Shown one piece after another: positions 1 through 8,969 of a stretch of DNA of 64,000 bases. The stretch covers positions 1 to 64,000 of the forward strand of contig JAIXSO010000015.1 of NCBI GenBank assembly GCA_027484685.1. Direction: 5' to 3'. Numbering within the stretch: the stretch's first letter is position 1; the number at the start of each line of letters is the position of its first letter. A model generated the notes under the pieces. It had not been told where the DNA came from and did no database searches. It saw nothing but the letters and a program-made list of their open reading frames with translations. The DNA comes from Bacteroidota bacterium. Lineage in GTDB: Bacteria > Bacteroidota > Bacteroidia > UKL13-3. Made by a program: the position numbers and the translations under genes.

Positions 1-61
1 TGAAACCAGTATAAAATTTATTAAGTTTTGAACTAAAAATAATGTAAACAAAATACTTCAT

Positions 62-95
62 AAAAAAAGTCCAACTCTTTTGAAGAATTGGACTT
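62..95 (-). terminator. Rho-independent terminator of the tRNA pair
   Basis: Eight-base arms AAGTCCAA (67-74) and TTGGACTT (88-95) form a hairpin. On the minus strand it is followed by a run of T (62-68 read as A on the plus strand). It lies just downstream of tRNA-Pro, so it probably ends the Ser-Pro tRNA transcript. Confidence 0.8.
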
Positions 96-107
96 GGCCT
101 GTTTTTG

Positions 108-181
108 TCGGGGTGGCAGGATTCGAACCTACGACCTCCACATCCCAAATGTGGCGCGATACCAGGCTACGCTACACCCCG
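108..181 (-). tRNA. tRNA-Pro (anticodon TGG)
   Basis: The reverse complement folds as a cloverleaf. The acceptor stem is CGGGGTG/CACCCCG with discriminator A. The T arm contains GGTTCGAATCC. The anticodon stem CCACA/TGTGG closes a TTTGGGA loop, giving anticodon TGG. CCA is not encoded. It is 68 nt downstream of tRNA-Ser and probably cotranscribed with it. Confidence 0.95.
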
Positions 182-249
182 TTTGCAAGTTTTTCAAAAT
201 TGCTAATTTTTTGAACTAAGCATTGCTACTCGCCCTTTAAAATTTTGTG

Positions 250-338
250 CGGTGAGAGAGAGATTCGAACTCTCGATACACTTTGACGCGTATGTCGGTT
301 TAGCAAACCGGTGGTTTCAGCCGCTCACCCATCTCACC
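250..338 (-). tRNA. tRNA-Ser (anticodon GCT)
   Basis: The reverse complement has acceptor stem GGTGAGA/TCTCACC with discriminator G, a T arm with GTTCGAATC, a long variable arm typical of class II tRNAs, and anticodon loop TTGCTAA (anticodon GCT). The length of 89 nt fits tRNA-Ser. Confidence 0.95.
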
Positions 339-360
339 AAATGCTCTTTTAAAGGGAGTG

Positions 361-390
361 CAAATGTAGTAAACAAAACTATATTTCAAA
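361..390 (-). promoter_or_regulatory. Bacteroidota housekeeping promoter for the tRNAs
   Basis: On the minus strand a -33 element TTTG (387-390) is followed, after exactly 18 nt, by a -7 element TACATTTG (361-368). Both match the Bacteroidota consensus TTTG/TANNTTTG. Transcription would begin about 15 nt before tRNA-Ser. Confidence 0.8.
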
Positions 391-575
391 ATATTTCTTC
401 AAATATTTCTAAAATTATTTTTCAATAGTGAAAATATGTAATAAGTGAACAAATAAAAAGCATTTGAATATTAATGCTTTAAGGTAAGTATTCTGTAAAA
501 TTTAATAATCCTAATTTTTGAATAATAATATGCAATTAAAATGTTCGTTAATTAGCAAAAAAATAAACTATAGTC

Positions 576-3182
576 ATGGCTAAGGATAAAGTGGTTCATT
601 ATAAGTTTCGCGATTTAAAAATATTTGGTAGTACTGAATGGCTTGCGAACAATGAAAAGAAATATAGACAAGTGTACGACATGTCGGAGTGCACATTTAT
701 TTACTGTGAACTTTCGTTTTTTAATAAATTATTTGACGAAAAAGAGTGGGATTTAAAAATTAGTTTAAAGTGTGTAAAGCAAGAAGATGGTGCTGAAATT
801 TGCACCTTATCGGCTGATAGAACCATAAAAAAGGATGAAAATATTGTTTATGTACGCGAAGGTTGGGGTGTAAAAACTCCAGGCACTTATTGGAAAAAAG
901 GAACCTATCGTTGGGAAGCTTGGATTGATGGTGTTTTTATAGCCGAAAAAGAATTTTATATTGTAGATGTAGGTTTGGTTACTGAAACCGAAAATCCTTA
1001 TTTTAATATAAAAACCAATAAGTTATATGAAGGTACTGAAATTAATGTTCCAAAAGTTGAACGTAAGTATTTAAGTGCTTTTGATACCAAGGAAACAAGG
1101 TATGTTTGGCTTGAAATGGTGGCCGAAAACTTGGTTACCACAGGCGAAAAATGGCCATGCGAATTGATATTTAATTTCAAAACACGTTCTGGTCAATTGA
1201 AAGGAACGGTAGAAAAAATATTTTTTGTTGATTCAACTGAGCCCGAATTTGAATGCAGCATTGGTTGGGGAAACGATGTGAAAGGTACTTGGGGTTTAGA
1301 TTATTATACTATCGAAATAATTTTTATGGATCAATTGGTAGCGAGCATTTTGTTTGATGTGGGCACCGAGTTTTTAATTGAACCTAAGGTTAAAGAAATA
1401 AAACCTAAAGTAAATAAGCTTATTGAAAAAAATGCAGCTACTTTACCTGTTCCCGAAAATATTGAAGACATAATGAAAGAGCTTGATAGTTTGATTGGGC
1501 TCGATTCAATAAAAAAGAAGGTTAAAGAATATACTACTTACCTTAATTTTTTAAAAATTAGGAAAGAAAAAGGTTTTGACGATTCTGAAAAAATTAACTT
1601 ACATGCAGTTTTTACTGGAAACCCAGGCACTGGAAAAACTACCGTAGCCAAAATGTTGGGTAAAATTTATAACCAACTTGGTTTGTTAAGCAAAGGCCAT
1701 GTAATTGAGGCTGATAGAAGTGATTTAGTAGCAGAATATATTGGACAAACTGCGCCAAAAACAAAAGAAATTATCAAACGCGCAAAAGGTGGAATTTTAT
1801 TTATAGATGAAGCTTATGCATTGGCTCGTAAAAACGATGATAGCAAAGATTTTGGTAAAGAAGCTATTGAAATATTGCTAAAAGAAATGAGTGATGGCGA
1901 TGGTGATATTGCCATTATTGCTGCTGGTTATCCTGATGAAATGAACAACTTTTTAGAAAGTAATCCGGGTATGCGCAGCCGATTTCAAATGTATTACGAT
2001 TTTCCAGATTATTTACCAAAAGAGTTATTAGCTATAGCTGATTACTCCACTCAAAAACGTGGAATTAAATTTAACGAAGCATCAAAAGAATTGATTTTTA
2101 AAAAATTAGTAGATGCTTACCGTGATAGAGACCGCATGTTTGGAAATGCTCGTTATGTAAATAATTTAATTGACGAATGTAAAATGAATATGGGTTTACG
2201 ATTAATGCAATCGCCTAATCCTTATGAACTAAGTAATGATGTACTAAGTACTATTGAAACTGTAGATATTGATAAAGTTTTTGGAATTAAACATAAATCA
2301 ATTACCGATATTCCAATTGATGAAGAATTGCTAACTGCTTCGCTAAATGCATTGCACGGTTTAATTGGTTTACAATCAGTTAAAACTGAAATTGATGAAT
2401 TGGTTAAATTGGTTCGTTTTTACCGAGAAATTGGTAAAGATGTTCGTCAGTCGTTTTCGTTACATACAGTATTTACTGGAAATCCAGGTACAGGGAAAAC
2501 CACTGTTGCACGTATTTTAGCTCAAATTTATAAAGCATTAGGCATTTTAGAACGTGGTAATTTGGTAGAATGCGATAGGCAAGATTTAGTAGGAGGTTTT
2601 GTGGGGCAAACTGCTTTAAAAACTACCGAAGTGCTTAATAAAGCAATGGGTGGCGTTTTATTTATAGATGAAGCGTATGCATTGAGCGAAGGCGGAGAAA
2701 ACGATTTTGGTAAAGAAGCTGTTGAAACCATTTTGAAAAAAATGGAAGATTCTCGTGGTGACTTTATTGTAATTGTAGCGGGTTATACTGATAATATGAA
2801 ACGCTTCTTAGAAAGCAATCCTGGTCTTAAGAGCAGGTTTGACCGCGAAATGCAGTTTGAAGATTACGATGCTCCACAATTACACGATATTGCATTGAAA
2901 ATGCTTTTAAACAACGGCATTAAACCAACCGATGAAGCTTCAAGTCATATTAAACAGTATTGCGAATTTTTATACAAAACCCGTAATAAGTTTTTTGGAA
3001 ATGCACGTAGCGTAAGAAAAGTAATAGAAGAAGCTATTAAAAACCAACATTTGCGTTTGGCAAAAACCGAAACTGAAAAACGTACCAAAGAAATGATTTA
3101 TGAATTGGTATTTGAAGATGTAGAGGAATTTAAAGTTGATCCTAATTTTACCGAAGAACGTAAAACCATTGGATTTAAGTAA
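576..3182 (+). CDS. Twin AAA+ ATPase of the CbbX/SpoVK type
   Basis: An 868-residue protein with two complete AAA+ modules of the CbbX/CfxQ/EccA type. Walker A motifs GNPGTGKT are at about residues 348-355 and 635-642. Walker B motifs FIDEAYAL follow at about 409 and 696, and each module has a SNPG-x2-SRF segment with the expected arginine. Before them, residues of about 38-131 and 170-268 look like two copies of one beta-rich domain, each with a GWG...GTW core and ending in a hydrophobic strand; no family is recognised for this part. Such ATPases remodel protein complexes and the N-terminal domains may bind substrate. It appears monocistronic, flanked by the tRNA promoter and its own terminator. 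The ATPase call is firm; the substrate is unknown. Confidence 0.88.
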   Translation: MAKDKVVHYKFRDLKIFGSTEWLANNEKKYRQVYDMSECTFIYCELSFFNKLFDEKEWDLKISLKCVKQEDGAEICTLSADRTIKKDENIVYVREGWGVKTPGTYWKKGTYRWEAWIDGVFIAEKEFYIVDVGLVTETENPYFNIKTNKLYEGTEINVPKVERKYLSAFDTKETRYVWLEMVAENLVTTGEKWPCELIFNFKTRSGQLKGTVEKIFFVDSTEPEFECSIGWGNDVKGTWGLDYYTIEIIFMDQLVASILFDVGTEFLIEPKVKEIKPKVNKLIEKNAATLPVPENIEDIMKELDSLIGLDSIKKKVKEYTTYLNFLKIRKEKGFDDSEKINLHAVFTGNPGTGKTTVAKMLGKIYNQLGLLSKGHVIEADRSDLVAEYIGQTAPKTKEIIKRAKGGILFIDEAYALARKNDDSKDFGKEAIEILLKEMSDGDGDIAIIAAGYPDEMNNFLESNPGMRSRFQMYYDFPDYLPKELLAIADYSTQKRGIKFNEASKELIFKKLVDAYRDRDRMFGNARYVNNLIDECKMNMGLRLMQSPNPYELSNDVLSTIETVDIDKVFGIKHKSITDIPIDEELLTASLNALHGLIGLQSVKTEIDELVKLVRFYREIGKDVRQSFSLHTVFTGNPGTGKTTVARILAQIYKALGILERGNLVECDRQDLVGGFVGQTALKTTEVLNKAMGGVLFIDEAYALSEGGENDFGKEAVETILKKMEDSRGDFIVIVAGYTDNMKRFLESNPGLKSRFDREMQFEDYDAPQLHDIALKMLLNNGIKPTDEASSHIKQYCEFLYKTRNKFFGNARSVRKVIEEAIKNQHLRLAKTETEKRTKEMIYELVFEDVEEFKVDPNFTEERKTIGFK

Positions 3183-3186
3183 TATT

Positions 3187-3227
3187 GAAAAGGCCGTTTT
3201 GAATCAAAGCGGCCTTTTTATTTTTTT
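3187..3227 (+). terminator. Terminator after the twin AAA+ gene
   Basis: The arms AAAGGCCG and CGGCCTTT are separated by about a dozen bases and followed by T-rich sequence. The hairpin starts a few bases after the stop codon at 3182. Confidence 0.8.
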
Positions 3228-3317
3228 GATTATGGATATTTTTATTTTAAACTGTATAATTACCAAATCATGTTATTTTTAAAACATAAAATAGGAAATT
3301 ATTTTAAAATAATGTGG

Positions 3318-3325
3318 TACTTTTG
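3318..3325 (+). promoter_or_regulatory. Probable -7 element of the amidophosphoribosyltransferase gene
   Basis: TACTTTTG matches TANNTTTG exactly and lies 11 nt before the ATG at 3337. No clear TTTG is seen at -33. The 5' leader would be only a few bases long. Confidence 0.45.
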
Positions 3326-3336
3326 CCTATCTTTTT

Positions 3337-5232
3337 ATGAGTGATTCAATCAAACACGAGTGCGGAATAGCCCTTATTCGCCTACTTAAACCGCTGAGTT
3401 TTTACCAAGAAAAATATGGTTCAGCGTTATACGGTTTAAAACGCCTTTACCTTTTAATGGAAAAACAACACAACCGCGGCCAAGATGGCGCAGGAGTGGG
3501 AACCATTAAAATTAATGCTTTGCCTGGCGAAACTTATATCAATCGTCAGCGCGCTAATGGAAGCAATGCCATTGCCGAAATTTTTGAAAAATTAAATAAA
3601 AAAATTACCAAATCAGGAACTAAAGAGCAGTTACGCGATCCTGATTATATGCGCTCCAATGTGCCTTTTATGGGCGAATTATTGCTTGGTCATTTGCGCT
3701 ACGGAACTCATGGTGGTAATAGTGTTGATTTATGCCATCCTTTCATTAGGGAAAATAATTGGATGAGTAGAAATTTAATGTTAGCAGGAAATTTTAACTT
3801 AACCAATGTAGATGAATTATTCAATGTTTTGGTAGAGTTAGGACAACATCCAAGCGAAAGAGCTGATACGGTAACTATGTTGGAGAAATTTGGTCATTTT
3901 ATTGACGAAGAAAACCAACGTTTATTTACCAAATACAAATTAGATGGACATAGCAACCAAGAAATATCGAGTTTAATAGCTAAAGATTTAAACATTGAAA
4001 ATATTTTAAAACGCTCATTGCGCGATGCTGATGGAGGTTACGTTATGGCTGGTTTATTAGGCCATGGTGATGCTTTCGTGGTTCGCGATCCTAATGGAAT
4101 TCGTCCTTGTTTTTATTATTGTAATGATGAAATTGCGGTTGTTACAAGCGAGCGTCCTGCTATCCAAACAGGTTTCAATATTCCGATTAGAGAAATTAAA
4201 GAATTAGGTCGTGGTAATGCTTTAATAATAAAGAAAGACGGAACCATAACTGAAACCAATATTATACCACAAGCCGAAAATAAAGCATGTTCGTTTGAAC
4301 GTATTTATTTTAGCCGTGGAAATGACAGAGATATTTACAAAGAGCGCAAGCAGCTTGGTTATTTACTAGCCGATAAAATAATGAAAACTGTCAATTACGA
4401 TTATAAAAATACAGTTTTTAGTTATATACCCAATACCGCTGCGGTTTCATTTTATGGCATGGTGGATGGTATAAACGATTTATTAAACACACATAAAATT
4501 GAACAGATAAAACAGTTAGGCACTAATATTACCGATGAAAAACTAAAAGAAATTTTAGAATTACATCCGCGTAGAGAACGTGTAGCAGTGAAAGATGCCA
4601 AGTTAAGAACATTTATTACCGATGATACCAACCGCGAGGATATGGTAGCTCATGTGTACGATGTAACTTACGGAATTGTAAAAAACCATGAAGATACTTT
4701 GGTGGTAATAGACGATTCCATTGTGCGTGGTACTACTTTAAAAACTTCTATTTTACGTATTTTAGATAGATTACACCCTAAAAAAATAGTGATTGTTTCG
4801 TCTGCTCCACAAATTCGTTACCCTGATTGTTATGGAATTGATATGAGTAGGTTGAAAGATTTTGTAGCTTTTCAAGCAATGATAGCTTTAGTTAAAGAAC
4901 GTAAACTAGATGCTAAAATTGACGAAGTTTACCGAAAATGTATAGCTCAAGAAAATCTACCCAAAGAGGAAATGAAAAACTATTTGAAAGATTTATATGC
5001 GTTATTTACGCCTGACGAAATTTCGGCACAAATAGCTAAAATTGTTACTCCTGATGAAATTACTGCTGAGGTAGATGTAATTTTCCAAAGCATTGAAAAC
5101 TTACATCAGGCTTGCCCTAACCATCATGGCGATTGGTATTTTACAGGAAATTACCCAACTCCAGGCGGAACTAAAGTAGTAAATAAAGCATTTATTAATT
5201 ATTACGAAGGCAGCAATGCCAGAGCATATTAA
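3337..5232 (+). CDS. purF: Amidophosphoribosyltransferase, long form
   Basis: A 631-residue class II glutamine amidotransferase fused to a phosphoribosyltransferase. This is the layout of PurF, which makes phosphoribosylamine from PRPP and glutamine in the first step of purine synthesis. A cysteine at position 9 followed by GIALIR would become the N-terminal nucleophile after propeptide removal. The PRPP-binding motif VVIDDSIVRGTT is at about 456-467. Classical PurF is about 460-510 residues; this protein has extra sequence between the domains and a C-terminal extension ending in a histidine-rich segment (CPNHHGDWYFTGNYPTPGG). Long PurF-like proteins are common in this phylum and may coexist with a short PurF, so the symbol marks the family and does not prove the pathway role. 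Confidence 0.85.
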   Translation: MSDSIKHECGIALIRLLKPLSFYQEKYGSALYGLKRLYLLMEKQHNRGQDGAGVGTIKINALPGETYINRQRANGSNAIAEIFEKLNKKITKSGTKEQLRDPDYMRSNVPFMGELLLGHLRYGTHGGNSVDLCHPFIRENNWMSRNLMLAGNFNLTNVDELFNVLVELGQHPSERADTVTMLEKFGHFIDEENQRLFTKYKLDGHSNQEISSLIAKDLNIENILKRSLRDADGGYVMAGLLGHGDAFVVRDPNGIRPCFYYCNDEIAVVTSERPAIQTGFNIPIREIKELGRGNALIIKKDGTITETNIIPQAENKACSFERIYFSRGNDRDIYKERKQLGYLLADKIMKTVNYDYKNTVFSYIPNTAAVSFYGMVDGINDLLNTHKIEQIKQLGTNITDEKLKEILELHPRRERVAVKDAKLRTFITDDTNREDMVAHVYDVTYGIVKNHEDTLVVIDDSIVRGTTLKTSILRILDRLHPKKIVIVSSAPQIRYPDCYGIDMSRLKDFVAFQAMIALVKERKLDAKIDEVYRKCIAQENLPKEEMKNYLKDLYALFTPDEISAQIAKIVTPDEITAEVDVIFQSIENLHQACPNHHGDWYFTGNYPTPGGTKVVNKAFINYYEGSNARAY

Positions 5233-5260
5233 ACGTTTTATTTAATTAATTATACTAAAG

Positions 5261-5294
5261 AAAAGAGGCTGTATTTTTATATGGCCTCTTTTTA
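5261..5294 (+). terminator. Terminator after the amidophosphoribosyltransferase gene
   Basis: Stem AAAAGAGGC (5261-5269) pairs with GCCTCTTTT (5284-5292) and is followed by T-rich sequence. Confidence 0.8.
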
Positions 5295-5318
5295 TTTTGA
5301 TAGCAACTATTAAATTCG
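5289..5318 (+). promoter_or_regulatory. Putative promoter of the GNAT gene
   Basis: TTTT (5289-5292), 18 nt, then TAAATTCG (5311-5318), one base off TANNTTTG, four bases before the ATG. The -33 position overlaps the T run of the preceding terminator. Confidence 0.4.
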
Positions 5319-5322
5319 TTTT

Positions 5323-5874
5323 ATGGAATTTGAAATAATTGAAACCGAAAGACTTTTACTGCGCAAATCGGGAATTGAGCAACTTAATTTTGTGTTTAAC
5401 AATTACTCTGATGAAGAATTGGCTACTTTTTTAGGTGCTTATACTGATACTGCATTAGCTACAGATAAAGAACGTTTTAAACAAGGTTTTACTTCATATA
5501 ATCGCTCGGTTGTTATATTTCATTTGTTAAATAAAATCGATAATAAAGTAATTGGTGCATGTGCTTTTCATAATTGGTATGCCATACATCAAAGAACTGA
5601 AATTGGTTACGATATGAAGTTGGACGAATACAAGCAAAAAGGCTACATGACAGAAGCTGTTAAAGCCATAATTCTTTATGGTTTTACTAACATGAATTTA
5701 AACAGAATAGAGGCACTAGTTAGTCCTAAAAATATTCCATCTTTAAAGTTAATCACCAAGATGGGGTTTAGCCAAGAAGGTGTTTTAAAAGAACACTATA
5801 ATGTAGATGGTGTTTTAGAGGATTCTTTGCTTTTTGGACTATTAAAAAGTGAGTATTTAAAAATTAATTCATAA
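5323..5874 (+). CDS. GNAT-family N-acetyltransferase (RimJ/RimL type)
   Basis: A 183-residue GNAT acetyltransferase that would use acetyl-CoA. The opening FEIIETERLLLRK is the usual RimJ/RimL N-terminus. The segment EIGYDMKLDEYKQKGYMTEA carries the acetyl-CoA pyrophosphate loop (QxxGxxTEA), and NIPSLKLITKMGFSQEG is the typical C-terminal motif. The substrate (ribosomal protein, antibiotic or small molecule) cannot be told. Its 3' end overlaps the convergent membrane-protein gene by 11 bp. Confidence 0.85.
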   Translation: MEFEIIETERLLLRKSGIEQLNFVFNNYSDEELATFLGAYTDTALATDKERFKQGFTSYNRSVVIFHLLNKIDNKVIGACAFHNWYAIHQRTEIGYDMKLDEYKQKGYMTEAVKAIILYGFTNMNLNRIEALVSPKNIPSLKLITKMGFSQEGVLKEHYNVDGVLEDSLLFGLLKSEYLKINS

Positions 5875-6175
5875 TTGCTTTTGAAACAATAATTATCCAA
5901 ATTATTATTAAACAGATAGTTAGAAGCTTTATTATTTTGTCTATAAATAAAATAATTCGAATACATTTTCTTAGTTTAGGGTTTAAATCTTCTGATTCGT
6001 AGAGGATTTTCTTTATTTTGTTTTTGTCGAAATTTTTTGAACTATAGTTGGTGGTTGGAATTTTAAAATTGAATTTATTAGCTATGTATATTTGTAATGT
6101 TATAACCGTGATACTACCAATTATAATTAAACAAAAAAGTATAATAATTACTGTAAATAAAAAGGCACCAAACAT
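5864..6175 (-). CDS. Small membrane protein of unknown function
   Basis: A 103-residue protein with hydrophobic segments at about residues 5-28 and 74-100, joined by a basic, lysine-rich loop. No family is recognised. Its ATG overlaps the stop codon of the upstream gene by one base (TAATG), which suggests translational coupling. Its 3' end overlaps the convergent GNAT gene. The tight coupling supports a real gene, although nothing in the sequence indicates function. Confidence 0.6.
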   Translation of the reverse strand: MFGAFLFTVIIILFCLIIIGSITVITLQIYIANKFNFKIPTTNYSSKNFDKNKIKKILYESEDLNPKLRKCIRIILFIDKIIKLLTICLIIIWIIIVSKAIMN

Positions 6176-6480
6176 TAAAACTGCTTAGTTAAAACATAAC
6201 CAACTGCTAAAATTAATAGTATCATTACAATACGGATTAAGCTTTTTATAAGCAAACTAATATAGCTTAACACGGCAAAAGCTAATGCTGCTATGCCAAT
6301 GTATAGCATTGTTTTATTGTATTCAAATCCTGTTTCGGTTATCCATTTTCCAAAAGGGTAACTTGGTTTTAAATGCTGCATTTCTACATGATAATATTCC
6401 ATAAAAGCCATGGCGCTTATAATGGGCGCAGCTATCATTAATGCAATTGAAAATGCTTTGGTTACTAGTGATTTAAGCAT
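6175..6480 (-). CDS. Small multi-pass membrane protein of unknown function
   Basis: A 101-residue protein with three predicted membrane segments (about 8-28, 57-75 and 79-98). The lysine-poor N-terminal segment is followed by an extracytoplasmic-looking stretch (YYHVEMQHLKPSYPFGKWITETG). It is first in a two-gene minus-strand unit with the overlapping gene at 5864-6175. A hairpin separates it from ftcD. No family recognised. Confidence 0.65.
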   Translation of the reverse strand: MLKSLVTKAFSIALMIAAPIISAMAFMEYYHVEMQHLKPSYPFGKWITETGFEYNKTMLYIGIAALAFAVLSYISLLIKSLIRIVMILLILAVGYVLTKQF

Positions 6481-6497
6481 GTTTTGATGATATAAAT

Positions 6498-6530
6498 AAA
6501 TGCCACTTTACAGTAAGCAAAGTGGCATTT
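6498..6530 (-). terminator. Terminator of ftcD
   Basis: Perfect 12-bp arms AAATGCCACTTT (6498-6509) and AAAGTGGCATTT (6519-6530) surround a 9-nt loop. The hairpin is followed on the minus strand by T-rich sequence and lies between the ftcD stop and the next gene. Confidence 0.75.
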
Positions 6531-6553
6531 GTAAATTATTGAAATATAGTGAA

Positions 6554-8239
6554 TTATACCAGTGCGGCTTCTACTTTTGCTATCAAAGCATCGGCTTCAG
6601 TATGGTTTTTAGCCAATAAACTTTTTGCGTTAGCTATTAACTCTTCTGCATAAGCTCTGTCTTTTAATTCTTTAGCATTTACCAATACATTGAAATACGC
6701 ACCACGTACAGCAGTTTTAACACAAAGTACACCAACACCAGCATCGGTAATTGAATTTTGATTTCCTTTTTCAATCATTGCAGCTAATAATTCTAAAGTT
6801 TCAAAAGCAGTTTCCATTACTTTAAATGGAACTTGGCAAGCATATTTGGTAGCATTTTCAATGGCTAAAACCCTTGCTGCTTTTTCTTCTTCTGTTGCCT
6901 TTGGCAATCCAAAACCTAACATTATTTGGTTAAAAGCATGGGTATCTTCATCTACTGCTTTTAAAAGTTTATCTTTGATAATTTGTCCTTTATCGGCCCA
7001 CTCGCTAAAGTAGGAAACTTGATCTTCCCAACCACGTTTTCCAGCCGAAAGATTAGCCACCATTGTTCCTAACGAAGCCCCTAAACTGCCCACATAAGCA
7101 CTGATTGAACCTCCGCCAGGAGCAGGACTTTCGCTTGCTGTTTCGTTAGCAAAGCTGCGTAAGTTCATTCCAACTAATTTCTCTTTGCTGGCATCTCGTA
7201 GTTTGTATTCTATAATTTTATTATTGGCATCAAATGGTGCCAATTCATCTAAACCTAACGATTTAACTGCAATTTGAATTAACTCTTCTTCGCTAACTCC
7301 AACCGAGCGTTTTTGTTTAGTTAAATAATGACGACCAGCAGCCAACATTGCTTCTAATGGAATTAATCCAACTAACTCTGAACCAGTTACGCGCATGCCT
7401 CGTTTTTCGGCACTTTTACAAACTTCATCAAACGCTTGATGAACAGAAGTAATTTTATAATTGGTTAAGTTGATACTTATTTGAGCAATGCCATATTCTT
7501 CTATAAACCAGCCAATTGCTTTGCAAGCTTTTAAAGTGCCTGGAACACGTACTTCGTTTCCTTCAGAATCTTTTACTATTTTACCAGTTATTGGGTTTCC
7601 TTCACGCAAAACACGGCCTGCTTCTCTAATATCAAAAGCCACTGAATTGGCCAAACGAACCGATTTTGTATTTAAATTCACATTGTATGCAATCAGGAAA
7701 TCGCGGGCACCAATAACTGTTCCTCCAGCTTTTTCGTTAAACTCAATTGGGCCAAAATCCGGAGTCCATTCAGGTTGTTTTATTTTCTTAAAAAAACCTT
7801 CGTATTCGCCTGCTCTAATTACCGAAAGATTGTTTCTTTCTTTATTTGGTTGAGCGTATTCGTATAAATAAACGGGTATGTTTAATTCTTCACCCACACG
7901 TTTCCCAAGTTTTTTAGCATATTCAGCGGTTTCTTCCATGCTAATTCCACTAACCGGAATTAATGGACAAACATCTGTAGCGCCCATGCGTGGATGTTCG
8001 CCTTTGTGTTTGCTCATATCAATAACTTCAGCAGCTTTTTTTATAGCTAGATAAGCAGCTTCAATTACTGCATTTGGCTCGCCCACAAAGGTTACAACAG
8101 TTCTATTGGTAGCTTTTCCTGGGTCCACATCTAACAATTTTACACCTTCTACAGTTTCTATTACATCTGTAATTTGTTTAATTACAGCTAGGTCGTGGCC
8201 TTCGCTAAAATTAGGAACACATTCTATTATTTGGTTCAT
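6554..8239 (-). CDS. ftcD: Formimidoyltransferase-cyclodeaminase (bifunctional)
   Basis: A 561-residue fusion of glutamate formimidoyltransferase (about residues 1-300) and formimidoyl-THF cyclodeaminase (about 350-561). It would move the formimino group of formiminoglutamate to tetrahydrofolate and then release ammonia, giving 5,10-methenyl-THF, the final part of histidine degradation. The first domain opens with IIECVPNFSEG and contains KHKGEHPRMGATDVCP. The second has ESPAPGGGSISAYVG and a helical tail. The length fits the animal-like fusion rather than stand-alone enzymes. No other histidine-utilisation gene is in view, so the rest of the pathway must be elsewhere. Confidence 0.95.
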   Translation of the reverse strand: MNQIIECVPNFSEGHDLAVIKQITDVIETVEGVKLLDVDPGKATNRTVVTFVGEPNAVIEAAYLAIKKAAEVIDMSKHKGEHPRMGATDVCPLIPVSGISMEETAEYAKKLGKRVGEELNIPVYLYEYAQPNKERNNLSVIRAGEYEGFFKKIKQPEWTPDFGPIEFNEKAGGTVIGARDFLIAYNVNLNTKSVRLANSVAFDIREAGRVLREGNPITGKIVKDSEGNEVRVPGTLKACKAIGWFIEEYGIAQISINLTNYKITSVHQAFDEVCKSAEKRGMRVTGSELVGLIPLEAMLAAGRHYLTKQKRSVGVSEEELIQIAVKSLGLDELAPFDANNKIIEYKLRDASKEKLVGMNLRSFANETASESPAPGGGSISAYVGSLGASLGTMVANLSAGKRGWEDQVSYFSEWADKGQIIKDKLLKAVDEDTHAFNQIMLGFGLPKATEEEKAARVLAIENATKYACQVPFKVMETAFETLELLAAMIEKGNQNSITDAGVGVLCVKTAVRGAYFNVLVNAKELKDRAYAEELIANAKSLLAKNHTEADALIAKVEAALV

Positions 8240-8386
8240 ATTATGTTGTTTTATTAAATAGTAATAATTGATAAAATAGTATGCGAAGCTAATAAAATTT
8301 TTGAAGCCTAAAGGGAGAGATAATAAAACCTAATCTTGTGCGCAATAAACAATTGATTATAAATACTATAATTGCATTGAGTGTAT

Positions 8387-8635
8387 TTAAAATGGAGTAT
8401 CTATGTATGGTAAAATATCTATTTTATAAGCAATTTTAAACTCCACAAATAAGAATAGAATAAGTAAGGCTATAATTACAAAATACATATATTCTAAAAA
8501 GAAAACTGCATCGTGGGCAAATTTTCCTAAAGCATTGCGCAATTTAGAATGATGAACATGTTTTAAATAAATAAACGTGCCATTGTAACAGTGGAATGGT
8601 GAAGCATTGTCTTCGTCTCTAGTAAAAATATTCAT
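8387..8635 (-). CDS. Small single-pass membrane protein, paralogue of its neighbour
   Basis: An 82-residue protein with one strong hydrophobic segment (about 48-66). A GTG six bases further upstream is possible, but the ATG at 8635 is preferred: it has an unusually good AGGAGG (8641-8646) at proper spacing, and it aligns with the start of the paralogue at 9266. Shared features are MN-FT-E-N near the start, KL...G-F..D-VFF..YMYFV around the membrane, and Y-ID....DTPF at the C-terminus. Function unknown. Confidence 0.7.
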   Translation of the reverse strand: MNIFTRDEDNASPFHCYNGTFIYLKHVHHSKLRNALGKFAHDAVFFLEYMYFVIIALLILFLFVEFKIAYKIDILPYIDTPF

Positions 8636-8640
8636 AAGCA

Positions 8641-8713
8641 CCTCCTTTTAATTGCTTTATTATTTATTTAAGTTGCGGTATTTCAAATGTAAGATTGCTG
8701 ATATTATTTCAAA
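8641..8713 (-). promoter_or_regulatory. Promoter and strong ribosome-binding site of the 82-residue gene
   Basis: On the minus strand, TTTG (8710-8713) is followed after 18 nt by TACATTTG (8684-8691), a full match to the Bacteroidota consensus. Downstream is AGGAGG (8641-8646), five bases before ATG 8635. Strong Shine-Dalgarno sequences are rare in this phylum, so efficient translation may matter here. Confidence 0.75.
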
Positions 8714-8902
8714 TAATTTTTACTTTGATATTTATTGACTTAAATGCTGACGAAAGTCGTTTTGTGTATCAAATATACAGTTTTGTGGGTGTTAATACCA
8801 AATGTTTCTAAAAAAATACCATTTATATCAAAAAATAAGCAGCTTGTAGTATTTTATCTACTTTTATGAATTTGGTAATATAAGTAAGGAGTAAATGTAG
8901 GC

Positions 8903-8937
8903 GCAAAAAAAATCTGCAATGAATTTCATTGCAGATT
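8903..8937 (-). terminator. Terminator of the 98-residue membrane protein gene
   Basis: Thirteen-base inverted arms (8911-8923 and 8925-8937) are followed on the minus strand by eight T. Together with the promoter at 8684-8713, this accounts for most of the 334-base gap 8636-8969; I see no gene there. Confidence 0.85.
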
Positions 8938-8969
8938 GAGTGTTAAATTTTATACAATCAAAGTATTTA

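Noticed and set aside
7488-7853. Plus-strand open frame of 121 codons inside ftcD
   Set aside because: It is antisense to a conserved enzyme and its product has no recognisable features.
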